Shown: in pieces, positions 8,743 to 17,843 of the stretch | Layout: each line of letters starts with the position of its first letter | How positions within the stretch are numbered: the stretch's first letter is position 1 | Origin: Stakelama pacifica | GTDB taxonomy: Bacteria; Pseudomonadota; Alphaproteobacteria; Sphingomonadales; Sphingomonadaceae | Length of the DNA stretch: 64,000 nucleotides | Assembly (NCBI RefSeq): GCF_004361835.1 | Contig: NZ_SNWD01000003.1 | Span: 302,099-366,098, forward strand | Direction of reading: 5' to 3' | Position numbers and translations under genes: made by a program | Notes under the pieces: generated by a model | Seen by the model: only the letters and a program-made list of their open reading frames with translations | Databases searched by the model: none | What the model was told of the DNA's origin: nothing

Positions 8743-10275
8743 TTACGCCATCGCCGAGGCGAGCTTGCGATGATGCGGGGCATCGGAATGCTCCACCTCC
8801 ACCTCGACCCCGCGATCGCGGCGGCGCTTGATCGCATCGGCCATCAGTTCGCTGACCGTATGATCAGCATAATGCAGCCCCCTCAGGTCGATGCGCAGCC
8901 GGCCATGGTTGGGCAGCCGGTCGAGCAGCCCCGCAACCTTGCGGATCGCGATTGCCGTCGCCTTGCCCTCCAGCACGACTTCGTGATGGTCCTCGGCATG
9001 CTTCTGCTCCTCGACATTGAGGCGCATGCCGCGCACCTGCGGCAGCAGCTCAAGCGCGGTGAGCGCAAGGCCGACGATCACGCCGGTGAGCAGATCGGTG
9101 GTGACGACCAGCACGAAGGTTACCGCCCAGATCAATGCCGGGAACGGACCATAGCGGTGGAACAGCTTTTGGACGTCCTGCACCTTGATCAGCTTGGCAC
9201 CGACCACGACCAGCACACCGGCCAGCGATGCCGTGGGCACCAGCGACAGGACGAAGGGCAGCAGCGAGACGAAACCGAGGATCCAGATGCCGTGCATGAT
9301 CGCCGATGCACGCGTCATCGCGCCCGCCTGCACATTGGCGGAGCTGCGCACGATCACGCCGGTCATCGGCAGCGCGCCGACCAGACCGCACAGGAAGTTG
9401 CCGACGCCCTGCGCGCTCAGTTCCTTGTCGAATTTCGACTGGACGCGGTCCTGCATCTTGTCGACCGCCGCGGCCGAAAGCAGCGTTTCCGCACTGGCGA
9501 TGAAGGCAAAGGCAAAGGCCAGACCGATCATCGACGGATCGGTGAGCATCGACATGCTTTCCGCGGTGGGCAACGTCACTTCGGCGGCAAGATTGCTCGG
9601 CACCGAAATGCGCTGGATCGAGAGGCTGCCGATCACCGCGACCACCGTACCCGCAACCACGCCGATCAGCGCGCCGGGGAGCAGGCGAAGCGCACCGGGT
9701 TTGAACTTTTCCCAGGCGAGCATCGCGCCGATGGTCACGACACCGACCAGCAGCGCCTGAAGGCCATTATCGTCCAGCCCCAGAAACGCGCCCGGAATGG
9801 CGGCCATATTGGCAATGCCATCGCTGCGCGGGCTGTCATCGATCAGCACATGGATCTGTTGCAGCAGGATCACCGCGCCGATCCCTGCCAGCATGCCGTG
9901 CACCACCGCGGGCGACACGCCCCGGAAATAGCGACCGAGCTTCAGCAGGCCGCCGGCAAACTGGATGACACCGGCGAGCAGTACCACCGGACCGAGCGCG
10001 GCAAGGCCGTGCTTTTGCACCAGATCGAATACCAGCACGGCAAGGCCCGCCGCCGGGCCGCTGACCTGTAGCGGGGCACCGGCGAACGAACCGACGACGA
10101 TGCCGCCGATAATGCCGGTGACAAGGCCGAGTGCCGGCGGCACGCCCGATGCGATGGCAATGCCGAGGCAGAGTGGCATCGCGACCAGAAAGACCACGAA
10201 CGAGGCAGCGAAATCGCGCCCGAACGTATCGGGGACGAAGCCGCCTTTGCTTCCGCTTTTTGTGGAGCCGTTCAT
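8743..10275 (-). CDS. SulP family inorganic anion transporter (probable bicarbonate transporter)
   Basis: The product has 510 residues with about ten or more hydrophobic helices. The SulP signature region appears early (DFAASFVVFLVAMPLCLGIA, then PPALGLVTGI), and a short C-terminal STAS-like domain follows (about residues 420-500, LRIDLRGLHYADHT). SulP proteins move sulfate, bicarbonate or other anions. Here the gene starts 1 bp after a beta-carbonic anhydrase gene, which argues for bicarbonate or CO2 handling. That substrate is inferred from context; the sequence alone does not settle it. Confidence 0.88.
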   Translation of the reverse strand: MNGSTKSGSKGGFVPDTFGRDFAASFVVFLVAMPLCLGIAIASGVPPALGLVTGIIGGIVVGSFAGAPLQVSGPAAGLAVLVFDLVQKHGLAALGPVVLLAGVIQFAGGLLKLGRYFRGVSPAVVHGMLAGIGAVILLQQIHVLIDDSPRSDGIANMAAIPGAFLGLDDNGLQALLVGVVTIGAMLAWEKFKPGALRLLPGALIGVVAGTVVAVIGSLSIQRISVPSNLAAEVTLPTAESMSMLTDPSMIGLAFAFAFIASAETLLSAAAVDKMQDRVQSKFDKELSAQGVGNFLCGLVGALPMTGVIVRSSANVQAGAMTRASAIMHGIWILGFVSLLPFVLSLVPTASLAGVLVVVGAKLIKVQDVQKLFHRYGPFPALIWAVTFVLVVTTDLLTGVIVGLALTALELLPQVRGMRLNVEEQKHAEDHHEVVLEGKATAIAIRKVAGLLDRLPNHGRLRIDLRGLHYADHTVSELMADAIKRRRDRGVEVEVEHSDAPHHRKLASAMA

Positions 10276-10276
10276 A

Positions 10277-10960
10277 TCAGGCAGCCTCTACCGCGAGCGA
10301 GCGCGCCACGCGGCGCGATGCCGGAATGGCGACGGGAAGCGGCTTGTCGTTCGACACGGTGTGGAACACACCGTCCGGACCCTGTGCCCGGATCTCGCCC
10401 GATTCGATGTCGAAGAACCAGCCGTGCAGCGCGAGTTTGCCCTGCGCCATGCGGGCGGCGACCGAGGGATGGTTCTGCAAATGGAGCAGCTGGATCGAAA
10501 CATTTTCGAGCACCAGTGCCTGAATCTGCTCCGCCTCGTTCATATGGCCGCAGCAGCTCTTGACCACTTCAAAGGCCGGCTCGCTATGCGCCAGCCAGGA
10601 TTTGACGTTGGGCATGGTTTCCAGCGCTTCGGGGTTGAAGAACGCCTTCATCGCGCCGCAATCCGAATGGCCGCACACGACGATGTCGCTGACTTCCAGC
10701 GCCACGACCGCATATTCGACCGCCGAGGAAACGCCGCCATTCTTCATCGCGAAGGGCGGAACAATATTTCCCGCATTGCGGCAAACGAACAGTTCGCCGG
10801 GCGCCGACTGGGTTATCAGTTCGGGCACAACGCGCGAATCGGCGCAGCTGATCATCAGCGTGCGAGGGCGCTGACCATCCTGCGCGAGCTTACGGAACAG
10901 GTCCTGCTGGCCCGGAAATACGGTACTTTGAAAGCGGGACACGCCGTTGATGATATCCAT
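10277..10960 (-). CDS. Beta-class carbonic anhydrase
   Basis: The product has 227 residues from the ATG at 10960, which has GGAG about 8 nt upstream. Beta-CA zinc and catalytic motifs are present: CADSRV (Cys, with the Asp-Arg dyad) and GHSDCGAM (His and Cys ligands), with LFVCRNAGNIV between them. The enzyme interconverts CO2 and bicarbonate in the cytoplasm. The close coupling to a SulP transporter suggests a bicarbonate-supply unit. An in-frame start upstream (near 11032) would overlap the neighbouring kinase region without a ribosome site and is less likely. Confidence 0.93.
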   Translation of the reverse strand: MDIINGVSRFQSTVFPGQQDLFRKLAQDGQRPRTLMISCADSRVVPELITQSAPGELFVCRNAGNIVPPFAMKNGGVSSAVEYAVVALEVSDIVVCGHSDCGAMKAFFNPEALETMPNVKSWLAHSEPAFEVVKSCCGHMNEAEQIQALVLENVSIQLLHLQNHPSVAARMAQGKLALHGWFFDIESGEIRAQGPDGVFHTVSNDKPLPVAIPASRRVARSLAVEAA

Positions 10961-11036
10961 TGCGGTACTCCATCGCTGTTGCCCGGAACGGGCTTTTGCA
11001 GAATGGAATATGACGGCTGGAGATTGCCGCAATGCA

Positions 11037-12413
11037 TCAGATATGTATCAAAATATTGCCGTGCCGCTTTCCCGCGTCGGGCGACGGACCGGCGATCGGC
11101 AGGCGCAACGTCGCAACCAGTCCCGGCGATGCATCATCGAGCATCAGCGTGCCCTCGTGCAATTCGACCGCGCGCTGTACGACCGACAGGCCAAGCCCGA
11201 AACCGCGCGTATTGCGGGCCCGCGCCTCGTCCACACGATAAAAAGGACGGAGCACTTTTTCGCGCAGATCCTGAGGAATGCCCGGCCCATGATCGCGCAC
11301 CGCGATAATGGCGGATTCCCCCTCAGCGGCGAGACTCACCTCCGCGTCCCCGCCATATTTCAGCGCATTGTCGATCAGATTGGTCAGCGCGCGACGAAGC
11401 AATACGGGACGCACCCGCGCCTCCAGCCGGTCGGGGGCATCGAGCCGCACCGCCGCATCGCCCAGCGCCATGCTGTCGACCAGCGAGCGCAGCATCGCGG
11501 CGAGATCGACCGGCTCCACCGGGTCAGGTTCGCTGCCGTCGCCGCCCGCCAGATAATCGAGCAGCGTGTCGAGCATCGCGCTCATTTCCGCCACATCCGC
11601 CGCCAGCTCCTCACGGTCGCCGGGATGTTCGCGCCCGTCGAGCCGCAGGCGCATCCGGGCGAGCGGGGTGCGCAGATCATGGCTGACCGCGAGCAGCGAT
11701 CGGGTGCGGCTCTCGACCAGCTCGGCGATGCGATCCTGCATTTCATTGAACGCACGGGCGAGGCGGCGAAGCTCCTCCGGCCCCTCGGTCTCCACCACCA
11801 CATGGCGGTGCGAATGGCCGATCCGGTTGGCGGCGTCGGACAAAGCGCGCAGCGGCGATGCCACCGACCGAACGACATAGGCCGATACCAGCGCCACGAT
11901 GCCGATCAGAAACAGCAGTGAAAACAGCCAGTCGCGCGACGGCGTCCATCCGCTGACGGGTTCGCGCGAGCGAAACTCGATCCACCGCCCCCCACGCGTT
12001 TCCAGCCCGCCGATCAGCCTTTTGGGGCGCGGCGCGACAGGTCCGGAAACATCGACACGCAGATTGCGGGCACGAAGCGAGGGTTCCCATTCGACGATCG
12101 CGTCACGCGCCGCTTCGCTCAGCGGACCGGCATTGCCGACCGGCGGCGGGGTGTCGGCGATCGCGAAGGCGACGTGCCGCGTCGACAGGCTGGGCGCGAC
12201 CTCGGCCCAGCGGGCGGACGGCGTACGCGACAGCACGCGCTCGGCAACGACCAGCTGTTCGGCGACGCGATGCGCTTCGGTCGAGCGGAGCAGCACGCGT
12301 TCGGCCTGCCCCACCAGCACGAACGTACCGAGCAGCGCGAACAGAATCGCGCCGAGCAGGACCAGCGTCACCCGCCCGGTAAGCCCGCCGGGCCAGAAAC
12401 GCAGCCGCATCAT
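11037..12413 (-). CDS. Sensor histidine kinase (EnvZ/OmpR-type system)
   Basis: The product has 458 residues. A first membrane helix at about residues 13-35 and a second at about 165-185 flank a periplasmic sensor region of about 125 residues. HAMP (PLRALSDAANRIG), HisKA with AVSHDLRTPLARMRLR (phosphoacceptor His) and HATPase_c with NLIDNALKYG, DHGPGIP and GFGLGLS follow. All catalytic boxes are intact. It lies 13 bp after its partner response regulator in the same operon. The signal is unknown. The C-terminus ends in an unconserved tail rich in His and Gly. Confidence 0.93.
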   Translation of the reverse strand: MMRLRFWPGGLTGRVTLVLLGAILFALLGTFVLVGQAERVLLRSTEAHRVAEQLVVAERVLSRTPSARWAEVAPSLSTRHVAFAIADTPPPVGNAGPLSEAARDAIVEWEPSLRARNLRVDVSGPVAPRPKRLIGGLETRGGRWIEFRSREPVSGWTPSRDWLFSLLFLIGIVALVSAYVVRSVASPLRALSDAANRIGHSHRHVVVETEGPEELRRLARAFNEMQDRIAELVESRTRSLLAVSHDLRTPLARMRLRLDGREHPGDREELAADVAEMSAMLDTLLDYLAGGDGSEPDPVEPVDLAAMLRSLVDSMALGDAAVRLDAPDRLEARVRPVLLRRALTNLIDNALKYGGDAEVSLAAEGESAIIAVRDHGPGIPQDLREKVLRPFYRVDEARARNTRGFGLGLSVVQRAVELHEGTLMLDDASPGLVATLRLPIAGPSPDAGKRHGNILIHI

Positions 12414-12426
12414 CGGGGCGCGCCGG

Positions 12427-13131
12427 TCATTGCCGCTCGACGGCGGGAACGAACATATAGCCGGCGCCGCGCACGGTGCGGATCAGCTCCTCCTGCCCGC
12501 CGCCATTGCTGCCCAGCTTCGCGCGCAGGCGGCTGATCAGCACATCGATGCTGCGGTCCGACGATCCGGAAAAGCGCTCACGCGACTGTTCGAGCAGGAA
12601 GTCGCGGCTGACCACCCGCTGCGCCGAATCGGTGAGCGTGAGCAGCAGCTCATATTCCGCCCCCGACAGCGGCACCATTTCCCCATCGGGCGCGAATACC
12701 TCGCGCCGGTCGAGATCGACCCGCCAGTCGCCGAAGCGCAAATTGCGCGCCGGTTGCTGGGGCACGATCTGATTATTGGTGCGGCGAAGCACGGCGCGCA
12801 CCCGCGCGACCAGCTCTTCCGCGCCGAACGGTTTGGACAGATAGTCGTCCGCGCCCAGTTCCAGCCCGACGATACGGTCGGTTTCCTGCCCCCGTGCGCT
12901 GATGATGATGATCGGGACGGCACTTCGTGCGCGCAGCCAGCGACAGATATCGAGCCCGTTGGTGCCCGGCAGCATGATGTCGAGCACGACGAGCTGGAAC
13001 GCGCCTTCGGTAAACAGCGCCTGCATTTCGGCCGCCGTGCCGACCCCGGTCGCTTCGAAACCATGGTCGCGCAGCGTTCGGGCGATCAGCAGACGGAGCG
13101 GCGAATCATCTTCGACGATGAGAATCTTCAT
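12427..13131 (-). CDS. OmpR-family response regulator
   Basis: The product has 234 residues. The receiver domain has the acidic pair Asp8-Asp9, phosphoacceptor Asp51 (LVVLDIMLPG) and Lys100 (YLSKPF). The C-terminal winged helix matches Trans_reg_C, with LTLTDSAQRVVSRDFLLEQS and RSIDVLISRLRAKLG. It is the first gene of the two-gene operon with the histidine kinase and is divergent from rplK, with about 245 bp between them that presumably hold both promoters. Target genes are unknown. Confidence 0.94.
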   Translation of the reverse strand: MKILIVEDDSPLRLLIARTLRDHGFEATGVGTAAEMQALFTEGAFQLVVLDIMLPGTNGLDICRWLRARSAVPIIIISARGQETDRIVGLELGADDYLSKPFGAEELVARVRAVLRRTNNQIVPQQPARNLRFGDWRVDLDRREVFAPDGEMVPLSGAEYELLLTLTDSAQRVVSRDFLLEQSRERFSGSSDRSIDVLISRLRAKLGSNGGGQEELIRTVRGAGYMFVPAVERQ

Positions 13132-13375
13132 TGTTCCTATGCGTTACCCAAGCAAATGCCGCCGCGCCATCCCCCGGAACAGCTGCGGGCGGGATCGATA
13201 TACTGCCGGGGCCGACACATTGCATTTCCTCTCGCCTTGCGCTAAGGGCACGCGCTTTCCGGCAATATGCGTTGGGAAATCGCGCGGGAGGACCATAAAA
13301 GGTCCGTCCGAACCGCTAAACTTGAACCGGGCGAACCGGGGCCTGCCCCCTCGCCCAGCAACAGAGTGAGGACAT

Positions 13376-13807
13376 ATGGCCAAGAAAATTACCGGCTATA
13401 TCAAACTTCAGGTGCCTGCCGGCGCCGCAAACCCGTCGCCCCCGATCGGCCCTGCTCTGGGTCAGCGCGGCGTGAACATCATGGAATTCTGCAAGGCCTT
13501 CAATGCCGCCACCGGCGACATGGAAAAGGGCATGCCGATCCCGACGATCATCACCGTCTATGCGGATCGCAGCTTCACCTTTGTGACGAAGACGCCCCCG
13601 GCGACCTTCCTCATCAAGAAGGCGGCGAACATCAAGTCGGGTTCGAAGGAACCGGGCAAGAACATCATCGGCAAGATTCAGCGCTCGAAGCTGGCCGAGA
13701 TCGCCGAGACGAAGATGAAGGATCTGAACGCCAACGATATCGAAGCGGCGACGAAGATCATCGAAGGCTCCGCCCGCGCGATGGGCCTCGAAGTGGTGGA
13801 GGGCTGA
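13376..13807 (+). CDS. rplK: 50S ribosomal protein L11
   Basis: The product has 143 residues, the normal length. It begins [19 protein letters not shown] with [19 protein letters not shown], the highly conserved N-terminal domain; the C-terminal RNA-binding domain carries [15 protein letters not shown]11 forms the GTPase-associated centre with 23S rRNA and L10-L12. The start is set by GTGAGGA eight bases upstream. It is separated from nusG by about 5.7 kb of unrelated genes. Confidence 0.98.
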   Translation: MAKKITGYIKLQVPAGAANPSPPIGPALGQRGVNIMEFCKAFNAATGDMEKGMPIPTIITVYADRSFTFVTKTPPATFLIKKAANIKSGSKEPGKNIIGKIQRSKLAEIAETKMKDLNANDIEAATKIIEGSARAMGLEVVEG

Positions 13808-13811
13808 ACCC

Positions 13812-14510
13812 ATGGCGAAGCAGACCAAGAAGCAGAAGGCACTGGCCGAAGCCGTTGACGCCAACAAGCTGTACGGCATCGATGAAGCGATCGAGCTGAT
13901 CAAGAGCAAGGCGAATGCGAAGTTCGACGAAACCGTCGAACTGGCCATGAACCTGGGCGTCGATCCGCGTCACGCAGACCAGATGGTCCGCGGCGTCGTG
14001 AACCTGCCCAAGGGCACGGGCAAGACGGTTCGCGTCGGCGTGTTCGCCAAGGGTGCGAAGGCGGAAGAAGCCAAGGAAGCAGGCGCAGACGTGGTCGGCG
14101 CAGAAGATCTGATGGAGCAGGTTCAGGCTGGCAACATCAACTTCGACCGCTGCATCGCGACCCCCGACATGATGGGCGTTGTCGGCCGTCTGGGTAAGAT
14201 CCTGGGTCCGAAGGGCATGATGCCGAACCCGAAGCTGGGCACCGTCACCATGGACGTGAAAAAGGCCGTTACGGACGCCAAGAGCGGCCAGGTCGAATAT
14301 CGCGTCGAAAAGGCCGGTATCATCCATTCGGGCATCGGCAAGACGAGCTTCCCGACCGAAGATCTGCGCGCGAATTTCGACGCGCTGGTCGATGCGGTCG
14401 TCAAGGCGAAACCGTCGGGTGCCAAGGGCAAATATGTCCGCAAGATCGCGCTTTCCAGCTCGATGGGTCCGGGCGTGAAGGTCGACACCACGGGTGTCGC
14501 CGGCGCCTGA
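13812..14510 (+). CDS. rplA: 50S ribosomal protein L1
   Basis: The product has 232 residues, typical for L1. Conserved stretches include [36 protein letters not shown], and [16 protein letters not shown]. It forms the L1 stalk of the large subunit and in many bacteria represses its own operon by binding the rplK-rplA mRNA. It follows rplK by 4 bp and ends in a terminator at 14536-14564, so rplJ-rplL belong to a separate transcript. Confidence 0.98.
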   Translation: MAKQTKKQKALAEAVDANKLYGIDEAIELIKSKANAKFDETVELAMNLGVDPRHADQMVRGVVNLPKGTGKTVRVGVFAKGAKAEEAKEAGADVVGAEDLMEQVQAGNINFDRCIATPDMMGVVGRLGKILGPKGMMPNPKLGTVTMDVKKAVTDAKSGQVEYRVEKAGIIHSGIGKTSFPTEDLRANFDALVDAVVKAKPSGAKGKYVRKIALSSSMGPGVKVDTTGVAGA

Positions 14511-14535
14511 TCCGCGACCAGCCGAAAATAAAGGA

Positions 14536-14564
14536 GGCCGGGAAGCGATTCCCGGCCTTTTTTT
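14536..14564 (+). terminator. Rho-independent terminator after rplA
   Basis: A perfect 9-bp stem, GGCCGGGAA/TTCCCGGCC, with a GCGA tetraloop and seven T residues. It ends the rplK-rplA transcript. Confidence 0.95.
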
Positions 14565-14614
14565 ACATCGCGTCCGTAAAGGCGGCACGGCAACCTTGTT
14601 GCAGCAGGGGCTTA

Positions 14615-14972
14615 TACCGACCTTTGGTTGATCCGAACCTATGGTAGCGCCCCGGAGCGCCGCACCGCCCGCAGCCTTGCATCAAGCCGCTCCGCGCAGC
14701 CATAGCGCCACACGCCATCGGCCCCGGCTTTCGCAGGCGTGGCGGATGGTGTCAGCGGCTTAAATGCACCGCGATTTCCGCAATCGTCGCCCGGCCGCAG
14801 GCCGGGGCCGCCATCGTCTGCCACCCCCTCACCCAAACCCGCCCTCGCGAGCGCAGCGACATTGCGAGGCCGGAAGGCGCGTGGCAATCCAGAGCAGCGC
14901 GCAGATCGCTTCGTCGCTGCGCGTCTCGCGATAACGATCCCGGCAGTGAGTCCGGGTTGTTGCAGGTTGGTA
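14615..14972 (+). repeat. Dispersed MITE-like repeat, copy B (full length, with possible target duplication)
   Basis: This 358-bp element begins TACCGACCTTTGGTTGATCC and ends GCAGGTTGGTA. The terminal inverted repeats match at 8 of 9 positions (TACCGACCT versus TACCAACCT). It is flanked on both sides by TTA (14612-14614 and 14973-14975), a candidate 3-bp target duplication. The right-hand TTA is the complement of the stop codon of the adjacent minus-strand gene. Internal blocks match copies A and C. Confidence 0.75.
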
Positions 14973-15749
14973 TTATGCCGCAGGGCTGGTCCAGAACCCG
15001 CTATCGCGGCGAACCTCGTCCAATATCGCCAGAAACTCGGCGATCAGCGCGCGAAGCTGTGCGGGATCGGTCGGATCGATGTCGTCTGTCATCGCGCGCA
15101 ACGCTCGCTCTACGTCGCGCGCCGCATCGCCCAGCCGCACCGCATCGAACAATGCCGACGATCCGGCAAGCTGATGCATCAGCGTGCACAACCGCTCGAC
15201 CCCCGCATCCGGCAGCTCGGGCGTTGTCGCCAGCAACGTTTCCGCACATTCCCGGCAAGCCTCGCAGCGGCGGACAAAGGCTGGCACCAGCGGAAGCACC
15301 GCAGGATCGATATCCCTGCGCAAATCCTGCGCCGGTTCATCCTGAGCGATCGCGCCCGCGCCGGTCCACCGGTCGATCAGGCTGACCAGCGCCTTTGCAC
15401 GCAGAGGGCGCGACAAATGCCATTGCATCCCCGCCTCAACACAGGCGGCAACTTCCGCATCGTCACCATCGCGGCCCAGCGCGATAATCGGCATATCCTG
15501 TTCGCTGACGCCCAACGTGCGGATACATCGGGTCACGCCCAGCGCGTCAAGCATCGGCAGGTCAAGGTCGATCAGCATCAGCGCGGGTGTGCGATTTTCC
15601 CGCCACGCCCGGGACACGACTCCTACCGCAGCGGCACCGTTCCGCGCGCGAACCGGCGTGATCGTCAGCTCGGTCAGAATCCGGCTGATCTCCGCCCATT
15701 CCGCGTCTTCATGCTCGGCGATCAGGATGACGGGGCTGTGAAATGTCAT
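14973..15749 (-). CDS. Receiver domain-Hpt domain protein
   Basis: The product has 258 residues from the ATG at 15749. Residues 1-130 form a receiver domain with acidic residues at 12-15 (EHED) and probable phosphoacceptor Asp61 in LMLIDLDLPMLD. The lysine normally found in the KP motif is replaced by Arg114 (HLSRPL), which is unusual. Residues about 150-250 resemble a histidine phosphotransfer domain, with MHQLAGSSALF carrying His192. Such REC-Hpt proteins act as intermediates in phosphorelays; no kinase lies beside it. Its start overlaps the stop of the preceding small gene by 4 bp (ATGA), so translation is probably coupled. Confidence 0.78.
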   Translation of the reverse strand: MTFHSPVILIAEHEDAEWAEISRILTELTITPVRARNGAAAVGVVSRAWRENRTPALMLIDLDLPMLDALGVTRCIRTLGVSEQDMPIIALGRDGDDAEVAACVEAGMQWHLSRPLRAKALVSLIDRWTGAGAIAQDEPAQDLRRDIDPAVLPLVPAFVRRCEACRECAETLLATTPELPDAGVERLCTLMHQLAGSSALFDAVRLGDAARDVERALRAMTDDIDPTDPAQLRALIAEFLAILDEVRRDSGFWTSPAA

Positions 15750-16048
15750 CGCCGGACGCCTCGGTTGCATTCTGCACCTTCATGCAGCGCGGAAGCCGAT
15801 GCGACAATGTCCATCACCCGATTTTTGTATCCGGAACGGAACTGAGCAGCCGGAAACGGCATGGCCGCGCAGTCTTCCGGCGGCCGGGCCAGCATTTCCT
15901 CACCCGCGCACCCACCGGCAATGCAGAAAAAGTGATCGGCATCGTCAGTCGGAGCAACTGGCCGCGAAAGTACAGCAGCGCGTGCCGGAGCGCAGAAGCG
16001 GCGGCGCGCAACGGCGCTATCGCCCTCATCGTTCAGCATGATCCGCAT
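15746..16048 (-). CDS. Hypothetical protein upstream of the REC-Hpt gene
   Basis: The product has 100 residues from the ATG at 16048, which has GGGAG about 10 nt upstream. I do not recognise a family. It has no membrane helix; a central segment (DHFFCIAGGCAGEEML) contains two cysteines four residues apart. The ATGA overlap with the REC-Hpt gene and the ribosome site support a real gene, perhaps a partner of that regulator. A chance ORF in GC-rich DNA remains possible. Confidence 0.5.
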   Translation of the reverse strand: MRIMLNDEGDSAVARRRFCAPARAAVLSRPVAPTDDADHFFCIAGGCAGEEMLARPPEDCAAMPFPAAQFRSGYKNRVMDIVASASALHEGAECNRGVRR

Positions 16049-16197
16049 CGCGCACTCTCCCACCGATCGCACCCACAACCGGTTGATCCGGATCAGTAAA
16101 GTCTGTGCGTATGGCCCTCTATTCTAGATGGCTTCGGCAAGGATCGGACGGGGAAAATCCCTTTTTCGGCCCCGCTTCGTCCTGAGAAAGGAACCAG

Positions 16198-16833
16198 TCA
16201 GCTGCCCGTCGCGATATCCCCGGCATTCGATTCCAGCGCGGCAAGATGGGTCGGCGCATAGATTGCGGGCATCCAGTCGCGGGTCACCAGCACGCTGTCG
16301 CCGAGATGCGCGGCCGCGAACAACAGCTTCGCAAAGGCGACCGGCACCCCGATACAGCCATGCGTCCCATATTGGGGATCGATATCCGACCCATGGATCG
16401 ACACGCCGTCCCAGGTCAGCCGAAGCGTATAGGGCATCGGCGCATCGCCATAGGTGCTCGACCGATGATCAGCGTCCTTTTGCAGGATGGGAAAGGTGCC
16501 CAGCGGGGTCGGGCGATCGTCCACGCCATACAGGATAAACGTCCGCCCGATCTCCACCCCGCCGCGATAAACATAGAGCTTCTGCGCGCTCAGATCGACG
16601 ACGACCCGCACCCCTCCTCCGACAGGAGCGCCGCTTTCGTCCCACGCATATTCGCCCGGCCGGATCGGCGAATCGAGTTCCATCACCATGGTCACATCGG
16701 TCGGACGCATAGCGCGAGTCGCTGCCTCTGCTGATAGCGGCGTCAGAATGGTCCCGCATAACAAGGCGAAGAATGCGATCTGCCGAGCCCGCACGGCGTT
16801 AACCTTTCCAGCAATATCAGACAAAAGCCTCAT
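16198..16833 (-). CDS. L,D-transpeptidase (YkuD domain), exported
   Basis: The product has about 211 residues from the ATG at 16833. The N-terminus has a basic region and hydrophobic signal segment ending LSAEA. The YkuD catalytic motif is present as SIHGSDIDPQYGTHGCIGVP, with catalytic Cys in THGC. Where most family members have Arg after GCI, this one has Gly. L,D-transpeptidases make 3-3 cross-links or attach proteins to peptidoglycan in the periplasm. It is a single gene; a longer start at 16875 is possible but would precede the signal peptide. Confidence 0.85.
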   Translation of the reverse strand: MRLLSDIAGKVNAVRARQIAFFALLCGTILTPLSAEAATRAMRPTDVTMVMELDSPIRPGEYAWDESGAPVGGGVRVVVDLSAQKLYVYRGGVEIGRTFILYGVDDRPTPLGTFPILQKDADHRSSTYGDAPMPYTLRLTWDGVSIHGSDIDPQYGTHGCIGVPVAFAKLLFAAAHLGDSVLVTRDWMPAIYAPTHLAALESNAGDIATGS

Positions 16834-16875
16834 CGGTCCGATATGCTCCGTTTTCGGCCATTTTCCAGTAGTCAA

Positions 16876-17181
16876 ATAACCATTGTTCCACGCCGGGACG
16901 AAGCGACAGGTCGTTAATCTTTGGCGCAGGGAGCATGGAATCGCGACGGACGGGGATTGACTTCGCCGCCATATCGGCTAATTGCGCGCCTTCGCATGAC
17001 CGGGCTTGCCCGCCATGCGTGCCGTCCGAGACAGCGGGTGGGCGTTTCGCCCTTAATCTCCCGCCAAGACGGGGAAAGATATTTTTCCGACTGCTTGCGA
17101 CCTATCGCTGCATTCGGGTCCAGCCAGTGCTCTCAGACGCCTCTGGCCGCGACGATTCTGCTCCCCCAACGGACAATTGAT
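16876..17181. other. Spacer between L,D-transpeptidase and rplJ leader
   Basis: About 300 bp without a convincing gene. It should contain the outward promoters of the L,D-transpeptidase gene and of rplJ-rplL; no promoter could be picked out with confidence. Confidence 0.4.
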
Positions 17182-17221
17182 GCAGGGCGTGCCCTGCGAC
17201 ATGTCGCCTGACCGCGACATG
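17182..17221 (+). promoter_or_regulatory. Hairpins in the probable rplJ leader
   Basis: Two adjacent inverted repeats lie about 60-100 nt before the rplJ start: GCAGGGC/GCCCTGC (17182-17197) and a perfect 8-bp stem CATGTCGC/GCGACATG with a 6-nt loop (17200-17221). In other bacteria the rplJ leader binds the L10-L12 complex for autogenous control. That role here is inferred from position only. Confidence 0.5.
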
Positions 17222-17279
17222 GTGAAGTGAACCGGATGCGGGGTGTTTTGGCCCTTCATCCATTGTTGAGGAGACCGGC

Positions 17280-17795
17280 ATGGATCGTTCCCAGAAGACC
17301 GAGGCCGTTGCCGAGCTGAACCGCACCTTTTCCGAGGTCGGCGTGGTGGTTGTCACCCGCAATCTCGGCCTGACCGTCGCCCAGGCGACCGAGCTCAGGA
17401 ACAAGGCGCGCGAAGCCGGTGCGACCTATAAGGTTGCCAAGAACCGCCTTGCCAAGATCGCGCTCGATGGCACCGACTATGCATCCCTTGCGGACATGCT
17501 TGTCGGCCCGACGGCGCTCGCCACATCGGAAGACCCGGTCGCTGCCGCAAAGGTAGTGGTCGACTTCGCCAAGACCACGGACAAGCTGGAAGTGGTCGGC
17601 GGCGCGATGGGCAGCACCGTGCTCGACGCGGAAGGCGTGAAGGCGCTTGCTTCGCTTCCGTCGCTTGATGAACTGCGTGCCAAGATTGTGGGCCTCGTAC
17701 AGGCGCCCGCAACCAAGGTTGCGACGATCGCTCAGGCACCGGCAGCACAGCTTGCGCGCGTGTTCGGCGCTTATGGCGCCTCGGAAGCCGCATAA
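17280..17795 (+). CDS. rplJ: 50S ribosomal protein L10
   Basis: The product has 171 residues, typical for L10. It begins [17 protein letters not shown] and contains the conserved [27 protein letters not shown] and the C-terminal helix that carries L7/L12 dimers. L10 anchors the stalk at the GTPase centre. A GAGGAGA site 6 nt upstream sets the start. It is followed after 48 bp by rplL. Confidence 0.97.
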   Translation: MDRSQKTEAVAELNRTFSEVGVVVVTRNLGLTVAQATELRNKAREAGATYKVAKNRLAKIALDGTDYASLADMLVGPTALATSEDPVAAAKVVVDFAKTTDKLEVVGGAMGSTVLDAEGVKALASLPSLDELRAKIVGLVQAPATKVATIAQAPAAQLARVFGAYGASEAA

Positions 17796-17843
17796 GGCTT
17801 TCGCGACTTTTCTATTCATCTGATTTGATACTGGAGTTTTATA

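Noticed and set aside
8770..10071. A 433-codon open frame on the plus strand opposite the SulP gene
   Set aside because: It is antisense to a clear membrane transporter, is His/Gln/Arg-rich as antisense frames in GC-rich DNA often are, and has no ribosome site or family match.
16324..16380. Loss of function of the L,D-transpeptidase because Gly replaces Arg after GCI
   Set aside because: The catalytic Cys and His are intact, and the residue after GCI may differ between subgroups, so inactivation is not supported.
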